From assembly GCA_964057225.1 (NCBI GenBank), contig OZ059897.1:5208001-5272000 (forward strand): 64,000 bases of DNA, in the 5' to 3' direction. This stretch comes from Auanema rhodensis (taxonomy: Eukaryota; Nematoda; Chromadorea; Rhabditida; Rhabditidae). Positions 39,781 through 54,000 of the stretch are shown here, piece by piece (within the stretch, counting starts at the first letter, position 1; each line of letters opens with the position of its first letter). Under the pieces are notes generated by a model. The model had not been told where the DNA came from, ran no database searches, and worked only from the letters and a program-made list of their open reading frames with translations. The position numbers were made by a program, and so were the translations under genes.

Positions 39781-42700
39781 TTTCACGTGAAGCAAGTTAC
39801 ATACCAAGTGCACATCACGTGCACATTTAATTAGCATAAATTAAAGTTCACGTAAATTTCAAAGTCATGGTTACCATGCACCAATATCAATAAAAATTTG
39901 TTTTTAGACTAATATGGACATGGGGAATCTAATTTTAAAAACCGCATCTCTTTATCTTTCACGTGAAGCAAGTTACATACCAAGTGCACATCACGTGTAC
40001 ATTTAATTAGCATAAATTAAAGTTCACTTAAATTTCAAAGTCATGGTTACCATGCACCAATATCAATAAAAATTTGTTTTTAGACTAATATGGACATGTG
40101 GAATCTAATTTTGAAAACCGAATCTCTTTATCTTTCACGTGAAGTGAGTTACATACCAAGTGCACATCACGTGTACATTTAATTAGCATAAATTAAAGTT
40201 CACGTAAATTTCAAAGTCATGGTTACCATGCACCAATATCAATAAAAATTTGTTTTTAGACTAATATGGACATGGGGAATCTAATTTTAAAAACCGCATC
40301 TCTTTATCTTTCACGTGAAGCAAGTTACATACCAAGTGCACATCACGTGTACATTTAATTAGCATAAATTAAAGTTCACTTAAATTTCAAAGTCATGGTT
40401 ACCATGCACCAATATCAATAAAAATTTGTTTTTAGACTAATATGGACATGGGGAATCTAATTTTGAAAACCGCATCTCTTTATCTTTCACGTGAAGCAAG
40501 TTACATACCAAGTGCACAGCACGTGTACATTTAATTAGCATAAATTAAAGTTCACGTAAATTTCAAAGTCATGGTTACCATGCACCAATATCAATAAAAA
40601 TTTGTTTTTAGACTAATATGGACATGGGGAATCTAATTTTGAAAACCGCATCTCTTTATCTTTCACGTGAAGCAAGTTACATACCAAGTGCACATCACGT
40701 GCACATTTAATTAGCATAAATTAAAGTTCACGTAAATTTCAAAGTCATGGTTACCATGCACCAATATCAATAAAAATTTGTTTTTAGACTAATATGGACA
40801 TGGGGAATCTAATTTTAAAAACCGCATCTCTTTATCTTTCACGTGAAGCAAGTTACATACCAAGTGCACATCACGTGTACATTTAATTAGCATAAATTAA
40901 AGTTCACTTAAATTTCAAAGTCATGGTTACCATGCACCAATATCAATAAAAATTTGTTTTTAGACTAATATGGACATGTGGAATCTAATTTTGAAAACCG
41001 AATCTCTTTATCTTTCACGTGAAGTGAGTTACATACCAAGTGCACATCACGTGTACATTTAATTAGCATAAATTAAAGTTCACGTAAATTTCAAAGTCAT
41101 GGTTACCATGCACCAATATCAATAAAAATTTGTTTTTAGACTAATATGGACATGGGGAATCTAATTTTAAAAACCGCATCTCTTTATCTTTCACGTGAAG
41201 CAAGTTACATACCAAGTGCACATCACGTGTACATTTAATTAGCATAAATTAAAGTTCACTTAAATTTCAAAGTCATGGTTACCATGCACCAATATCAATA
41301 AAAATTTGTTTTTAGACTAATATGGACATGGGGAATCTAATTTTGAAAACCGCATCTCTTTATCTTTCACGTGAAGCAAGTTACATACCAAGTGCACAGC
41401 ACGTGTACATTTAATTAGCATAAATTAAAGTTCACGTAAATTTCAAAGTCATGGTTACCATGCACCAATATCAATAAAAATTTGTTTTTAGACTAATATG
41501 GACATGGGGAATCTAATTTTGAAAACCGCATCTCTTTATCTTTCACGTGAAGCAAGTTACATACCAAGTGCACATCACGTGCACATTTAATTAGCATAAA
41601 TTAAAGTTCACGTAAATTTCAAAGTCATGGTTACCATGCACCAATATCAATAAAAATTTGTTTTTAGACTAATATGGACATGGGGAATCTAATTTTAAAA
41701 ACCGCATCTCTTTATCTTTCACGTGAAGCAAGTTACATACCAAGTGCACATCACGTGTACATTTAATTAGCATAAATTAAAGTTCACTTAAATTTCAAAG
41801 TCATGGTTACCATGCACCAATATCAATAAAAATTTGTTTTTAGACTAATATGGACATGTGGAATCTAATTTTGAAAACCGAATCTCTTTATCTTTCACGT
41901 GAAGTGAGTTACATACCAAGTGCACATCACGTGTACATTTAATTAGCATAAATTAAAGTTCACGTAAATTTCAAAGTCATGGTTACCATGCACCAATATC
42001 AATAAAAATTTGTTTTTAGACTAATATGGACATGGGGAATCTAATTTTAAAAACCGCATCTCTTTATCTTTCACGTGAAGCAAGTTACATACCAAGTGCA
42101 CATCACGTGTACATTTAATTAGCATAAATTAAAGTTCACTTAAATTTCAAAGTCATGGTTACCATGCACCAATATCAATAAAAATTTGTTTTTAGACTAA
42201 TATGGACATGGGGAATCTAATTTTGAAAACCGCATCTCTTTATCTTTCACGTGAAGCAAGTTACATACCAAGTGCACAGCACGTGTACATTTAATTAGCA
42301 TAAATTAAAGTTCACGTAAATTTCAAAGTCATGGTTACCATGCACCAATATCAATAAAAATTTGTTTTTAGACTAATATGGACATGGGGAATCTAATTTT
42401 AAAAACCGCATCTCTTTATCTTTCACGTGAAGCAAGTTACATACCAAGTGCACATCACGTGCACATTTAATTAGCATAAATTAAAGTTCACGTAAATTTC
42501 AAAGTCATGGTTACCATGCACCAATATCAATAAAAATTTGTTTTTAGACTAATATGGACATGGGGAATCTAATTTTAAAAACCGCATCTCTTTATCTTTC
42601 ACGTGAAGCAAGTTACATACCAAGTGCACATCACGTGTACATTTAATTAGCATAAATTAAAGTTCACTTAAATTTCAAAGTCATGGTTACCATGCACCAA

Positions 42701-42829
42701 TATCAATAAAAATTTGTTTTTAGACTAATATGGACATGTGGAATCTAATTTTGAAAACCGAATCTCTTTATCTTTCACGTGAAGTGAGTTACATACCAAG
42801 TGCACATCACGTGTACATTTAATTAGCAT
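39781..42829. repeat. 5-mer HOR (880 bp), about 3.5 copies
   Basis: Units start at 39,781, 40,661, 41,541 and 42,421. The order is: CAAG/C42 with TTTA; CAAG with CACTT, ATGTGG and ACCGAATC; TGAG with TTTA; CAAG with CACTT and TTTG; CAAG/G35 with TTTG. ACCG before AATC ends at 40,120, 41,000, 41,880 and 42,760, exactly 880 apart. The fourth unit departs at 42,830 where CATTAATT begins. The one difference I noticed inside the units is TTTA instead of TTTG near 42,391. This is the most regular HOR in the window. Confidence 0.92.
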
Positions 42830-45059
42830 TAATTAAAGTTCACGTAAATTTCAAAGTCATGGTTACCATGCACCAATATCAATAAAAATTTGTTTTTAGA
42901 TTAATATGGACATGGGGAATCTAATTTTGAAAACCGCATCTCTTTATCTTTCACGTGAAGCAAGTTACATACCAAGTGCACAGCACGTGTACATTTAATT
43001 AGCATAAATTAAAGTTCACGTAAATTTCAAAGTCATGGTTACCATGCACCAATATCAATAAAAATTTGTTTTTAGACTAATATGGACATGGGGAATCTAA
43101 TTTTGAAAACCGCATCTCTTTATCTTTCACGTGAAGCGAGTTACATACCAAGTGCACATCACGTGTACATTTAATTAGCATAAATTAAAGTTCACGTAAA
43201 TTTCAAAGTCATGGTTACCATGCACCAATATCAATAAAAATTTGTTTTTAGACTAATATGGACATGTGAAATCTAATTTTAAAAACCGCATCTCTTTATC
43301 TTTCACGTGAAGAAGTTACATACCAAGTGCACATCACGTGTACATTTAATTAGCATAAATTAAAGTTCACGTAAATTTCAAAGTCATGGTTACCATGCAC
43401 CAATATCAATAAAAATTTGTTTTTAGACTAATATGGACATGTGGAATCTAATTTTAAAAACCGCATCTCTTTATCTTTCACGTGAAGCAAGTTACATACC
43501 AAGTGCACATCACGTGTACATTTAATTAGCATAAATTAAAGTTCACGTAAATTTCAAAGTCATGGTTACCATGCACCAATATCAATAAAAATTTGTTTTT
43601 AGACTAATATGGACATGGGGAATCTAATTTCAAAAACCGCATCTCTTTATCTTTCACGTGAAGCAAGTTACATACCAAGTGCACATCACGTGTACATTTA
43701 ATTAGCATAAATTAAAGTTCACGTAAATTTCAAAGTCATGGTTACCATGCACCAATATCAATAAAAATTTGTTTTTAGACTAATATGGACATGTGGAATC
43801 TAATTTTGAAAACCGCATCTCTTTATCTTTCACGTGAAGTGAGTTACATACCAAGTGCACATCACGTGTACATTTAATTAGCATAAATTAAAGTTCACGT
43901 AAATTTCAAAGTCATGGTTACCATGCACCAATATCAATAAAAATTTGTTTTTAGACTAATATGGACATGGGGAATCTAATTTTGAAAACCGCATCTCTTT
44001 ATCTTCCACGTGAAGCAAGTTACATACCAAGTGCACAGCACGTGTACATTTAATTAGCATAAATTAAAGTTCACGTAAATTTCAAAGTCATGGTTACCAT
44101 GCACCAATATCAATAAAAATTTGTTTTTAGACTAATATGGACATGGGGAATCTAATTTTAAAAACCGCATCTCTTTATCTTTCACGTGAAGCAAGTTACA
44201 TACCAAGTGCACAGCACGTGTACATTTAATTAGCATAAATTAAAGCTCACGTAAATTTCAAAGTCATGGTTACCATGCACCAATATCAATAAAAATTTGT
44301 TTTTAGACTAATATGGACATGGGGAATCTAATTTTGAAAACCGCATCTCTTTATCTTTCACGTGAAGCAAGTTACATACCAAGTGCACAGCACGTGTACA
44401 TTTAATTAGCATAAATTAAAGCTCACGTAAATTTCAAAGTCATGGTTACCATGCAATAATATCAATAAAAATTTGTTTTTAGACTAATATGGACATGGGG
44501 AATCTAATTTTGAAAACCGCATCTCTTTATCTTTCACGTGAAGCAAGTTACATACCAAGTGCACATCACGTGTACATTTAATTAGCATAAATTAAAGTTC
44601 ACGTAAATTTCAAAGTCATGGTTACCATGCACCAATATCAATAAAAATTTGTTTTTAGACTAATATGGACATGGGGAATCTAATTTTGAAAACCGCATCT
44701 CTTTATCTTTCACGTGAAGCAAGTTACATACCAAGTGCACATCACGTGCACATTTAATTAGCATAAATTAAAGTTCACGTAAATTTCAAAGTCATGGTTA
44801 CCATGCACCAATATCAATAAAAATTTGTTTTTAGACTAATATGGACATGGGGAATCTAATTTTGAAAACCGCATCTCTTTATCTTTCACGTGAAGCAAGT
44901 TACATACCAAGTGCACATCACGTGCACATTTAATTAGCATAAATTAAAGTTCACGTAAATTTCGAAGTCATGGTTACCATGCACCAATATCAATAAAAAT
45001 TTGTTTTTAGACTAATATGGACATGGGGAATCTAATTTTGAAAACCGCATCTCTTTATC

Positions 45060-48000
45060 TTTCACGTGAAGCAAGTTACATACCAAGTGCACATCACGTG
45101 TACATTTAATTAGCATAAATTAAAGTTCACGTAAATTTCAAAGTCATGGTTACCATGCACCAATATCAATAAAAATTTGTTTTTAGACTAATATGGACAT
45201 GGGGAATCTAATTTTGAAAACCGCATCTCTTTATCTTTCACGTGAAGCAAGTTACATACCAAGTGCACATCACGTGCACATTTAATTAGCATAAATTAAA
45301 GTTCACGTAAATTTCAAAGTCATGGTTACCATGCACCAATATCAATAAAAATTTGTTTTTGGACTAATATGGACATGAGGAATCTAATTTTGAAAACCGC
45401 ATCTCTTTATCTTTCACGTGAAGCAAGTTACATACCAAGTGCACATCACGTGCACATTTAATTAGCATAAATTAAAGTTCACGTAAATTTCAAAGTCATG
45501 GTTACCATGCACCAATATCAATAAAAATTTGTTTTTAGACTAATATGGACATGGGGAATCTAATTTTGAAAACCGCATCTCTTTATCTTTCACGTGAAGC
45601 AAGTTACATACCAAGTGCACATCACGTGCACATTTAATTAGCATAAATTAAAGTTCACGTAAATTTCAAAGTCATGGTTACCATGCACCAAAATCAATAA
45701 AAATTTGTTTTTAGACTAATATGGACATGGGGAATCTAATTTTGAAAACCGGATCTCTTTATCTTTCACGTGAAGCAAGTTACATACCAAGTGCACATCA
45801 CGTGCACATTTAATTAGCATAAATTAAAGTTCACGTAAATTTCAAAGTCATGGTTACCATGCACCAATATCAATAAAAATTTGTTTTTAGACTAATATGG
45901 ACATGGGGAATCTAATTTTGAAAACCGCATCTCTTTATCTTTCACGTGAAGCAAGTTACATACCAAGTGCACATCACGTGTACATTTAATTAGCATAAAT
46001 TAAAGTTCACGTAAATTTTAAAGTCATGGTTACCATGCACCAATATCAATAAAAATTTGTTTTTAGACTAATATGGACATGTGGAATCTAATTTTGAAAA
46101 CCGAATCTCTTTATCTTTCACGTGAAGTGAGTTACTTACCAAGTGCACATCACGTGTACATTTAATTAGCATAAATTAAAGTTCACGTTAATTTCAAAGT
46201 CATGGTTACCATGCACCAATATCAATAAAAATTTGTTTTTAGACTAATATGGACATGGGGAATCTATTTTTAAAAACCGCATCTCTTTATCTTTCACGTG
46301 AAGCAAGTTACATACCAAGTGCACATCACGTGTACATTTAATTAGCATAAATTAAAGTTCACTTAAATTTCAAAGTCATGGTTACCATGCACCAATATCA
46401 ATAAAACTTTGTTTTTAGACTAATATGGACATGTGGAATCTAATTTTGAAAACCGAATCTCTTTATCTTTCACGTGAAGTGAGTTACTTACCAAGTGCAC
46501 ATCACGTGTACATTTAATTAGCATTAATTAAAGTTCACGTAAATTTCAAAGTCATGGTTACCATGCACCAATATCAATAAAAATTTGTTTTTAGATTAAT
46601 ATGGACATGGGGAATCTAATTTTGAAAACCGCATCTCTTTATCTTTCACGTGAAGCAAGTTACATACCAAGTGCACAGCACGTGTACATTTAATTAGCAT
46701 AAATTAAAGTTCACGTAAATTTCAAAGTCATGGTTACCATGCACCAATATCAATAAAAATTTGTTTTTAGACTAATATGGACATGGGGAATCTAATTTTG
46801 AAAACCGTATCTCTTTATCTTTCACGTGAAGCGAGTTACATACCAAGTGCACATCACGTGTACATTTAATTAGCATAAATTAAAGTTCACGTAAATTTCA
46901 AAGTCATGGTTACCATGCACCAATATCAATAAAAATTTGTTTTTAGACTAATATGGACATGTGAAATCTAATTTTAAAAACCGCATCTCTTTATCTTTCA
47001 CGTGAAGCAAGTTACATACCAAGTGCACATCACGTGTACATTTAATTAGCATAAATTAAAGTTCACGTAAATTTCAAAGTCATGGTTACCATGCACCAAT
47101 ATCAATAAAAATTTGTTTTTAGACTAATATGGACATGTGGAATCTAATTTTAAAAACCGCATCTCTTTATCTTTCACGTGAAGCAAGTTACATACCAAGT
47201 GCACATCACGTGTACATTTAATTAGCATAAATTAAAGTTCACGTAAATTTCAAAGTCATGGTTACCATGCACCAATATCAATAAAAATTTGTTTTTAGAC
47301 TAATATGGACATGGGGAATCTAATTTCAAAAACCGCATCTCTTTATCTTTCACGTGAAGCAAGTTACATACCAAGTGCACATCACGTGTACATTTAATTA
47401 GCATAAATTAAAGTTCACGTAAATTTCAAAGTCATGGTTACCATGCACCAATATCAATAAAAATTTGTTTTTAGACTAATATGGACATGTGGAATCTAAT
47501 TTTGAAAACCGCATCTCTTTATCTTTCACGTGAAGTGAGTTACATACCAAGTGCACATCACGTGTACATTTAATTAGCATAAATTAAAGTTCACGTAAAT
47601 TTCAAAGTCATGGTTACCATGCACCAATATCAATAAAAATTTGTTTTTAGACTAATATGGACATGGGGAATCTAATTTTGAAAACCGCATCTCTTTATCT
47701 TTCACGTGAAGCAAGTTACATACCAAGTGCACAGCACGTGTACATTTAATTAGCATAAATTAAAGTTCACGTAAATTTCAAAGTCATGGTTACCATGCAC
47801 CAATATCAATAAAAATTTGTTTTTAGACTAATATGGACATGGGGAATCTAATTTTGAAAACCGCATCTCTTTATCTTTCACGTGAAGCAAGTTACATACC
47901 AAGTGCACATCACGTGTACATTTAATTAGCATAAATTAAAGTTCACGTAAATTTCAAAGTCATGGTTACCATGCACCAATATCAATAAAAATTTGTTTTT

Positions 48001-51000
48001 AGACTAATATGGACATGGGGAATCTAATTTTGAAAACCGCATCTCTTTATCTTTCACGTGAAGCAAGTTACATACCAAGTGCACATCACGTGCACATTTA
48101 ATTAGCATAAATTAAAGTTCACGTAAATTTCAAAGTCATGGTTACCATGCACTAATATCAATAAAAATTTGTTTTTAGACTAATATGGACATGGGGAATC
48201 TAATTTTGAAAACCGCATCTCTTTATCTTTCACGTGAAGCAAGTTACATACCAAGTGCACATCACGTGCACATTTAATTAGCATAAATTAAAGTTCACGT
48301 AAATTTCAAAGTCATGGTTACCATGCACCAATATCAATAAAAATTTGTTTTTAGACTAATATGGACATGGGGAATCTAATTTTGAAAACCGCATCTCTTT
48401 ATCTTTCACGTGAAGCAAGTTACATACCAAGTGCACAGCACTTGTACATTTAATTAGCATAAATTAAAGTTCACGTAAATTTCAAAGTCATGGTTACCAT
48501 GCACCAATATCAATAAAAATTTGTTTTTAGACTAATATGGACATGGGGAATCTAATTTTGAAAACCGCATCTCTTTATCTTTCACGTGAAGCAAGTTACA
48601 TACCAAGTGCACATCACGTGTACATTTAATTAGCATAAATTAAAGTTCACGTAAATTTCAAAGTCATGGTTACCATGCACCAATATCAATAAAAATTTGT
48701 TTTTAGACTAATATGGACATGGGGAATCTAATTTTGAAAACCGCATCTCTTTATCTTTCACGTGAAGCAAGTTACATACCAAGTGCACATCACGTGCACA
48801 TTTAATTAGCATAAATTAAAGTTCACGTAAATTTCAAAGTCATGGTTACCATGCACTAATATCAATAAAAATTTGTTTTTAGACTAATATGGACATGGGG
48901 AATCTAATTTTGAAAACCGCATCTCTTTATTTTTCACGTGAAGCAAGTTACATACCAAGTGCACATCACGTGCACATTTAATTAGCATAAATTAAAGTTC
49001 ACGTAAATTTCAAAGTCATGGTTACCATGCACCAATATCAATAAAAATTTGTTTTTAGACTAATATGGACATGGGGAATCTAATTTTGAAAACCGCATCT
49101 CTTTATCTTTCACGTGAAGCAAGTTACATACCAAGTGCACATCACGTGCACATTTAATTAGCATAAATTAAAGTTCACGTAAATTTCAAAGTCATGGTTA
49201 CCATGCACCAATATCAATAAAAATTTGTTTTTAGACTAATATGGACATGGGGAATCTAATTTTAAAAACCGCATCTCTTTATCTTTCACGTGAAGCAAGT
49301 TACATACCAAGTGCACATCACGTGTACATTTAATTAGCATAAATTAAAGTTCACTTAAATTTCAAAGTCATGGTTACCATGCACCAATATCAATAAAAAT
49401 TTGTTTTTAGACTAATATGGACATGTGGAATCTAATTTTGAAAACCGAATCTCTTTATCTTTCACGTGAAGTGAGTTACATACCAAGTGCACATCACGTG
49501 TACATTTAATTAGCATTAATTAAAGTTCACGTAAATTTCAAAGTCATGGTTACCATGCACCAATATCAATAAAAATTTGTTTTTAGATTAATATGGACAT
49601 GGGGAATCTAATTTTGAAAACCGCATCTCTTTATCTTTCACGTGAAGCAAGTTACATACCAAGTGCACATCACGTGTACATTTAATTAGCATAAATTAAA
49701 GTTCACGTAAATTTTAAAGTCATGGTTACCATGCACCAATATCAATAAAAATTTGTTTTTAGACTAATATGGACATGTGGAATCTAATTTTGAAAACCGA
49801 ATCTCTTTATCTTTCACGTGAAGTGAGTTACTTACCAAGTGCACATCACGTGTACATTTAATTAGCATAAATTAAAGTTCACGTAAATTTCAAAGTCATG
49901 GTTACCATGCACCAATATCAATAAAAATTTGTTTTTAGACTAATATGGACATGGGGAATCTATTTTTAAAAACCGCATCTCTTTATCTTTCACGTGAAGC
50001 AAGTTACATACCAAGTGCACATCACGTGTACATTTAATTAGCATAAATTAAAGTTCACTTAAATTTCAAAGTCATGGTTACCATGCACCAATATCAATAA
50101 AACTTTGTTTTTAGACTAATATGGACATGTGGAATCTAATTTTGAAAACCGAATCTCTTTATCTTTCACGTGAAGTGAGTTACTTACCAAGTGCACATCA
50201 CGTGTACATTTAATTAGCATTAATTAAAGTTCACGTAAATTTCAAAGTCATGGTTACCATGCACCAATATCAATAAAAATTTGTTTTTAGATTAATATGG
50301 ACATGGGGAATCTAATTTTGAAAACCGCATCTCTTTATCTTTCACGTGAAGCAAGTTACATACCAAGTGCACAGCACGTGTACATTTAATTAGCATAAAT
50401 TAAAGTTCACGTAAATTTCAAAGTCATGGTTACCATGCACCAATATCAATAAAAATTTGTTTTTAGACTAATATGGACATGGGGAATCTAATTTTGAAAA
50501 CCGTATCTCTTTATCTTTCACGTGAAGCAAGTTACATACCAAGTGCACATCACGTGTACATTTAATTAGCATAAATTAAAGTTCACGTAAATTTCAAAGT
50601 CATGGTTACCATGCACCAATATCAATAAAAATTTGTTTTTAGACTAATATGGACATGGGGAATCTAATTTTGAAAACCGCATCTCTTTATCTTTCACGTG
50701 AAGCAAGTTACATACCAAGTGCACATCACGTGCACATTTAATTAGCATAAATTAAAGTTCACGTAAATTTCAAAGTCATGGTTACCATGCACCAATATCA
50801 ATAAAAATTTGTTTTTGGACTAATATGGACATGAGGAATCTAATTTTGAAAACCGCATCTCTTTATCTTTCACGTGAAGCAAGTTACATACCAAGTGCAC
50901 ATCACGTGCACATTTAATTAGCATAAATTAAAGTTCACGTAAATTTCAAAGTCATGGTTACCATGCACCAATATCAATAAAAATTTGTTTTTAGACTAAT

Positions 51001-54000
51001 ATGGACATGGGGAATCTAATTTTGAAAACCGCATCTCTTTATCTTTCACGTGAAGCAAGTTACATACCAAGTGCACATCACGTGCACATTTAATTAGCAT
51101 AAATTAAAGTTCACGTAAATTTCAAAGTCATGGTTACCATGCACCAAAATCAATAAAAATTTGTTTTTAGACTAATATGGACATGGGGAATCTAATTTTG
51201 AAAACCGGATCTCTTTATCTTTCACGTGAAGCAAGTTACATACCAAGTGCACATCACGTGCACATTTAATTAGCATAAATTAAAGTTCACGTAAATTTCA
51301 AAGTCATGGTTACCATGCACCAATATCAATAAAAATTTGTTTTTAGACTAATATGGACATGGGGAATCTAATTTTGAAAACCGCATCTCTTTATCTTTCA
51401 CGTGAAGCAAGTTACATACCAAGTGCACATCACGTGTACATTTAATTAGCATAAATTAAAGTTCACGTAAATTTTAAAGTCATGGTTACCATGCACCAAT
51501 ATCAATAAAAATTTGTTTTTAGACTAATATGGACATGTGGAATCTAATTTTGAAAACCGAATCTCTTTATCTTTCACGTGAAGTGAGTTACTTACCAAGT
51601 GCACATCACGTGTACATTTAATTAGCATAAATTAAAGTTCACGTTAATTTCAAAGTCATGGTTACCATGCACCAATATCAATAAAAATTTGTTTTTAGAC
51701 TAATATGGACATGGGGAATCTATTTTTAAAAACCGCATCTCTTTATCTTTCACGTGAAGCAAGTTACATACCAAGTGCACATCACGTGTACATTTAATTA
51801 GCATAAATTAAAGTTCACTTAAATTTCAAAGTCATGGTTACCATGCACCAATATCAATAAAACTTTGTTTTTAGACTAATATGGACATGTGGAATCTAAT
51901 TTTGAAAACCGAATCTCTTTATCTTTCACGTGAAGTGAGTTACTTACCAAGTGCACATCACGTGTACATTTAATTAGCATTAATTAAAGTTCACGTAAAT
52001 TTCAAAGTCATGGTTACCATGCACCAATATCAATAAAAATTTGTTTTTAGATTAATATGGACATGGGGAATCTAATTTTGAAAACCGCATCTCTTTATCT
52101 TTCACGTGAAGCAAGTTACATACCAAGTGCACAGCACGTGTACATTTAATTAGCATAAATTAAAGTTCACGTAAATTTCAAAGTCATGGTTACCATGCAC
52201 CAATATCAATAAAAATTTGTTTTTAGACTAATATGGACATGGGGAATCTAATTTTGAAAACCGTATCTCTTTATCTTTCACGTGAAGCGAGTTACATACC
52301 AAGTGCACATCACGTGTACATTTAATTAGCATAAATTAAAGTTCACGTAAATTTCAAAGTCATGGTTACCATGCACCAATATCAATAAAAATTTGTTTTT
52401 AGACTAATATGGACATGTGAAATCTAATTTTAAAAACCGCATCTCTTTATCTTTCACGTGAAGCAAGTTACATACCAAGTGCACATCACGTGTACATTTA
52501 ATTAGCATAAATTAAAGTTCACGTAAATTTCAAAGTCATGGTTACCATGCACCAATATCAATAAAAATTTGTTTTTAGACTAATATGGACATGTGGAATC
52601 TAATTTTAAAAACCGCATCTCTTTATCTTTCACGTGAAGCAAGTTACATACCAAGTGCACATCACGTGTACATTTAATTAGCATAAATTAAAGTTCACGT
52701 AAATTTCAAAGTCATGGTTACCATGCACCAATATCAATAAAAATTTGTTTTTAGACTAATATGGACATGGGGAATCTAATTTCAAAAACCGCATCTCTTT
52801 ATCTTTCACGTGAAGCAAGTTACATACCAAGTGCACATCACGTGTACATTTAATTAGCATAAATTAAAGTTCACGTAAATTTCAAAGTCATGGTTACCAT
52901 GCACCAATATCAATAAAAATTTGTTTTTAGACTAATATGGACATGTGGAATCTAATTTTGAAAACCGCATCTCTTTATCTTTCACGTGAAGTGAGTTACA
53001 TACCAAGTGCACATCACGTGTACATTTAATTAGCATAAATTAAAGTTCACGTAAATTTCAAAGTCATGGTTACCATGCACCAATATCAATAAAAATTTGT
53101 TTTTAGACTAATATGGACATGGGGAATCTAATTTTGAAAACCGCATCTCTTTATCTTTCACGTGAAGCAAGTTACATACCAAGTGCACAGCACGTGTACA
53201 TTTAATTAGCATAAATTAAAGTTCACGTAAATTTCAAAGTCATGGTTACCATGCACCAATATCAATAAAAATTTGTTTTTAGACTAATATGGACATGGGG
53301 AATCTAATTTTGAAAACCGCATCTCTTTATCTTTCACGTGAAGCAAGTTACATACCAAGTGCACATCACGTGTACATTTAATTAGCATAAATTAAAGTTC
53401 ACGTAAATTTCAAAGTCATGGTTACCATGCACCAATATCAATAAAAATTTGTTTTTAGACTAATATGGACATGGGGAATCTAATTTTGAAAACCGCATCT
53501 CTTTATCTTTCACGTGAAGCAAGTTACATACCAAGTGCACATCACGTGCACATTTAATTAGCATAAATTAAAGTTCACGTAAATTTCAAAGTCATGGTTA
53601 CCATGCACTAATATCAATAAAAATTTGTTTTTAGACTAATATGGACATGGGGAATCTAATTTTGAAAACCGCATCTCTTTATCTTTCACGTGAAGCAAGT
53701 TACATACCAAGTGCACATCACGTGCACATTTAATTAGCATAAATTAAAGTTCACGTAAATTTCAAAGTCATGGTTACCATGCACCAATATCAATAAAAAT
53801 TTGTTTTTAGACTAATATGGACATGGGGAATCTAATTTTGAAAACCGCATCTCTTTATCTTTCACGTGAAGCAAGTTACATACCAAGTGCACAGCACGTG
53901 TACATTTAATTAGCATAAATTAAAGTTCACGTAAATTTCAAAGTCATGGTTACCATGCACCAATATCAATAAAAATTTGTTTTTAGACTAATATGGACAT

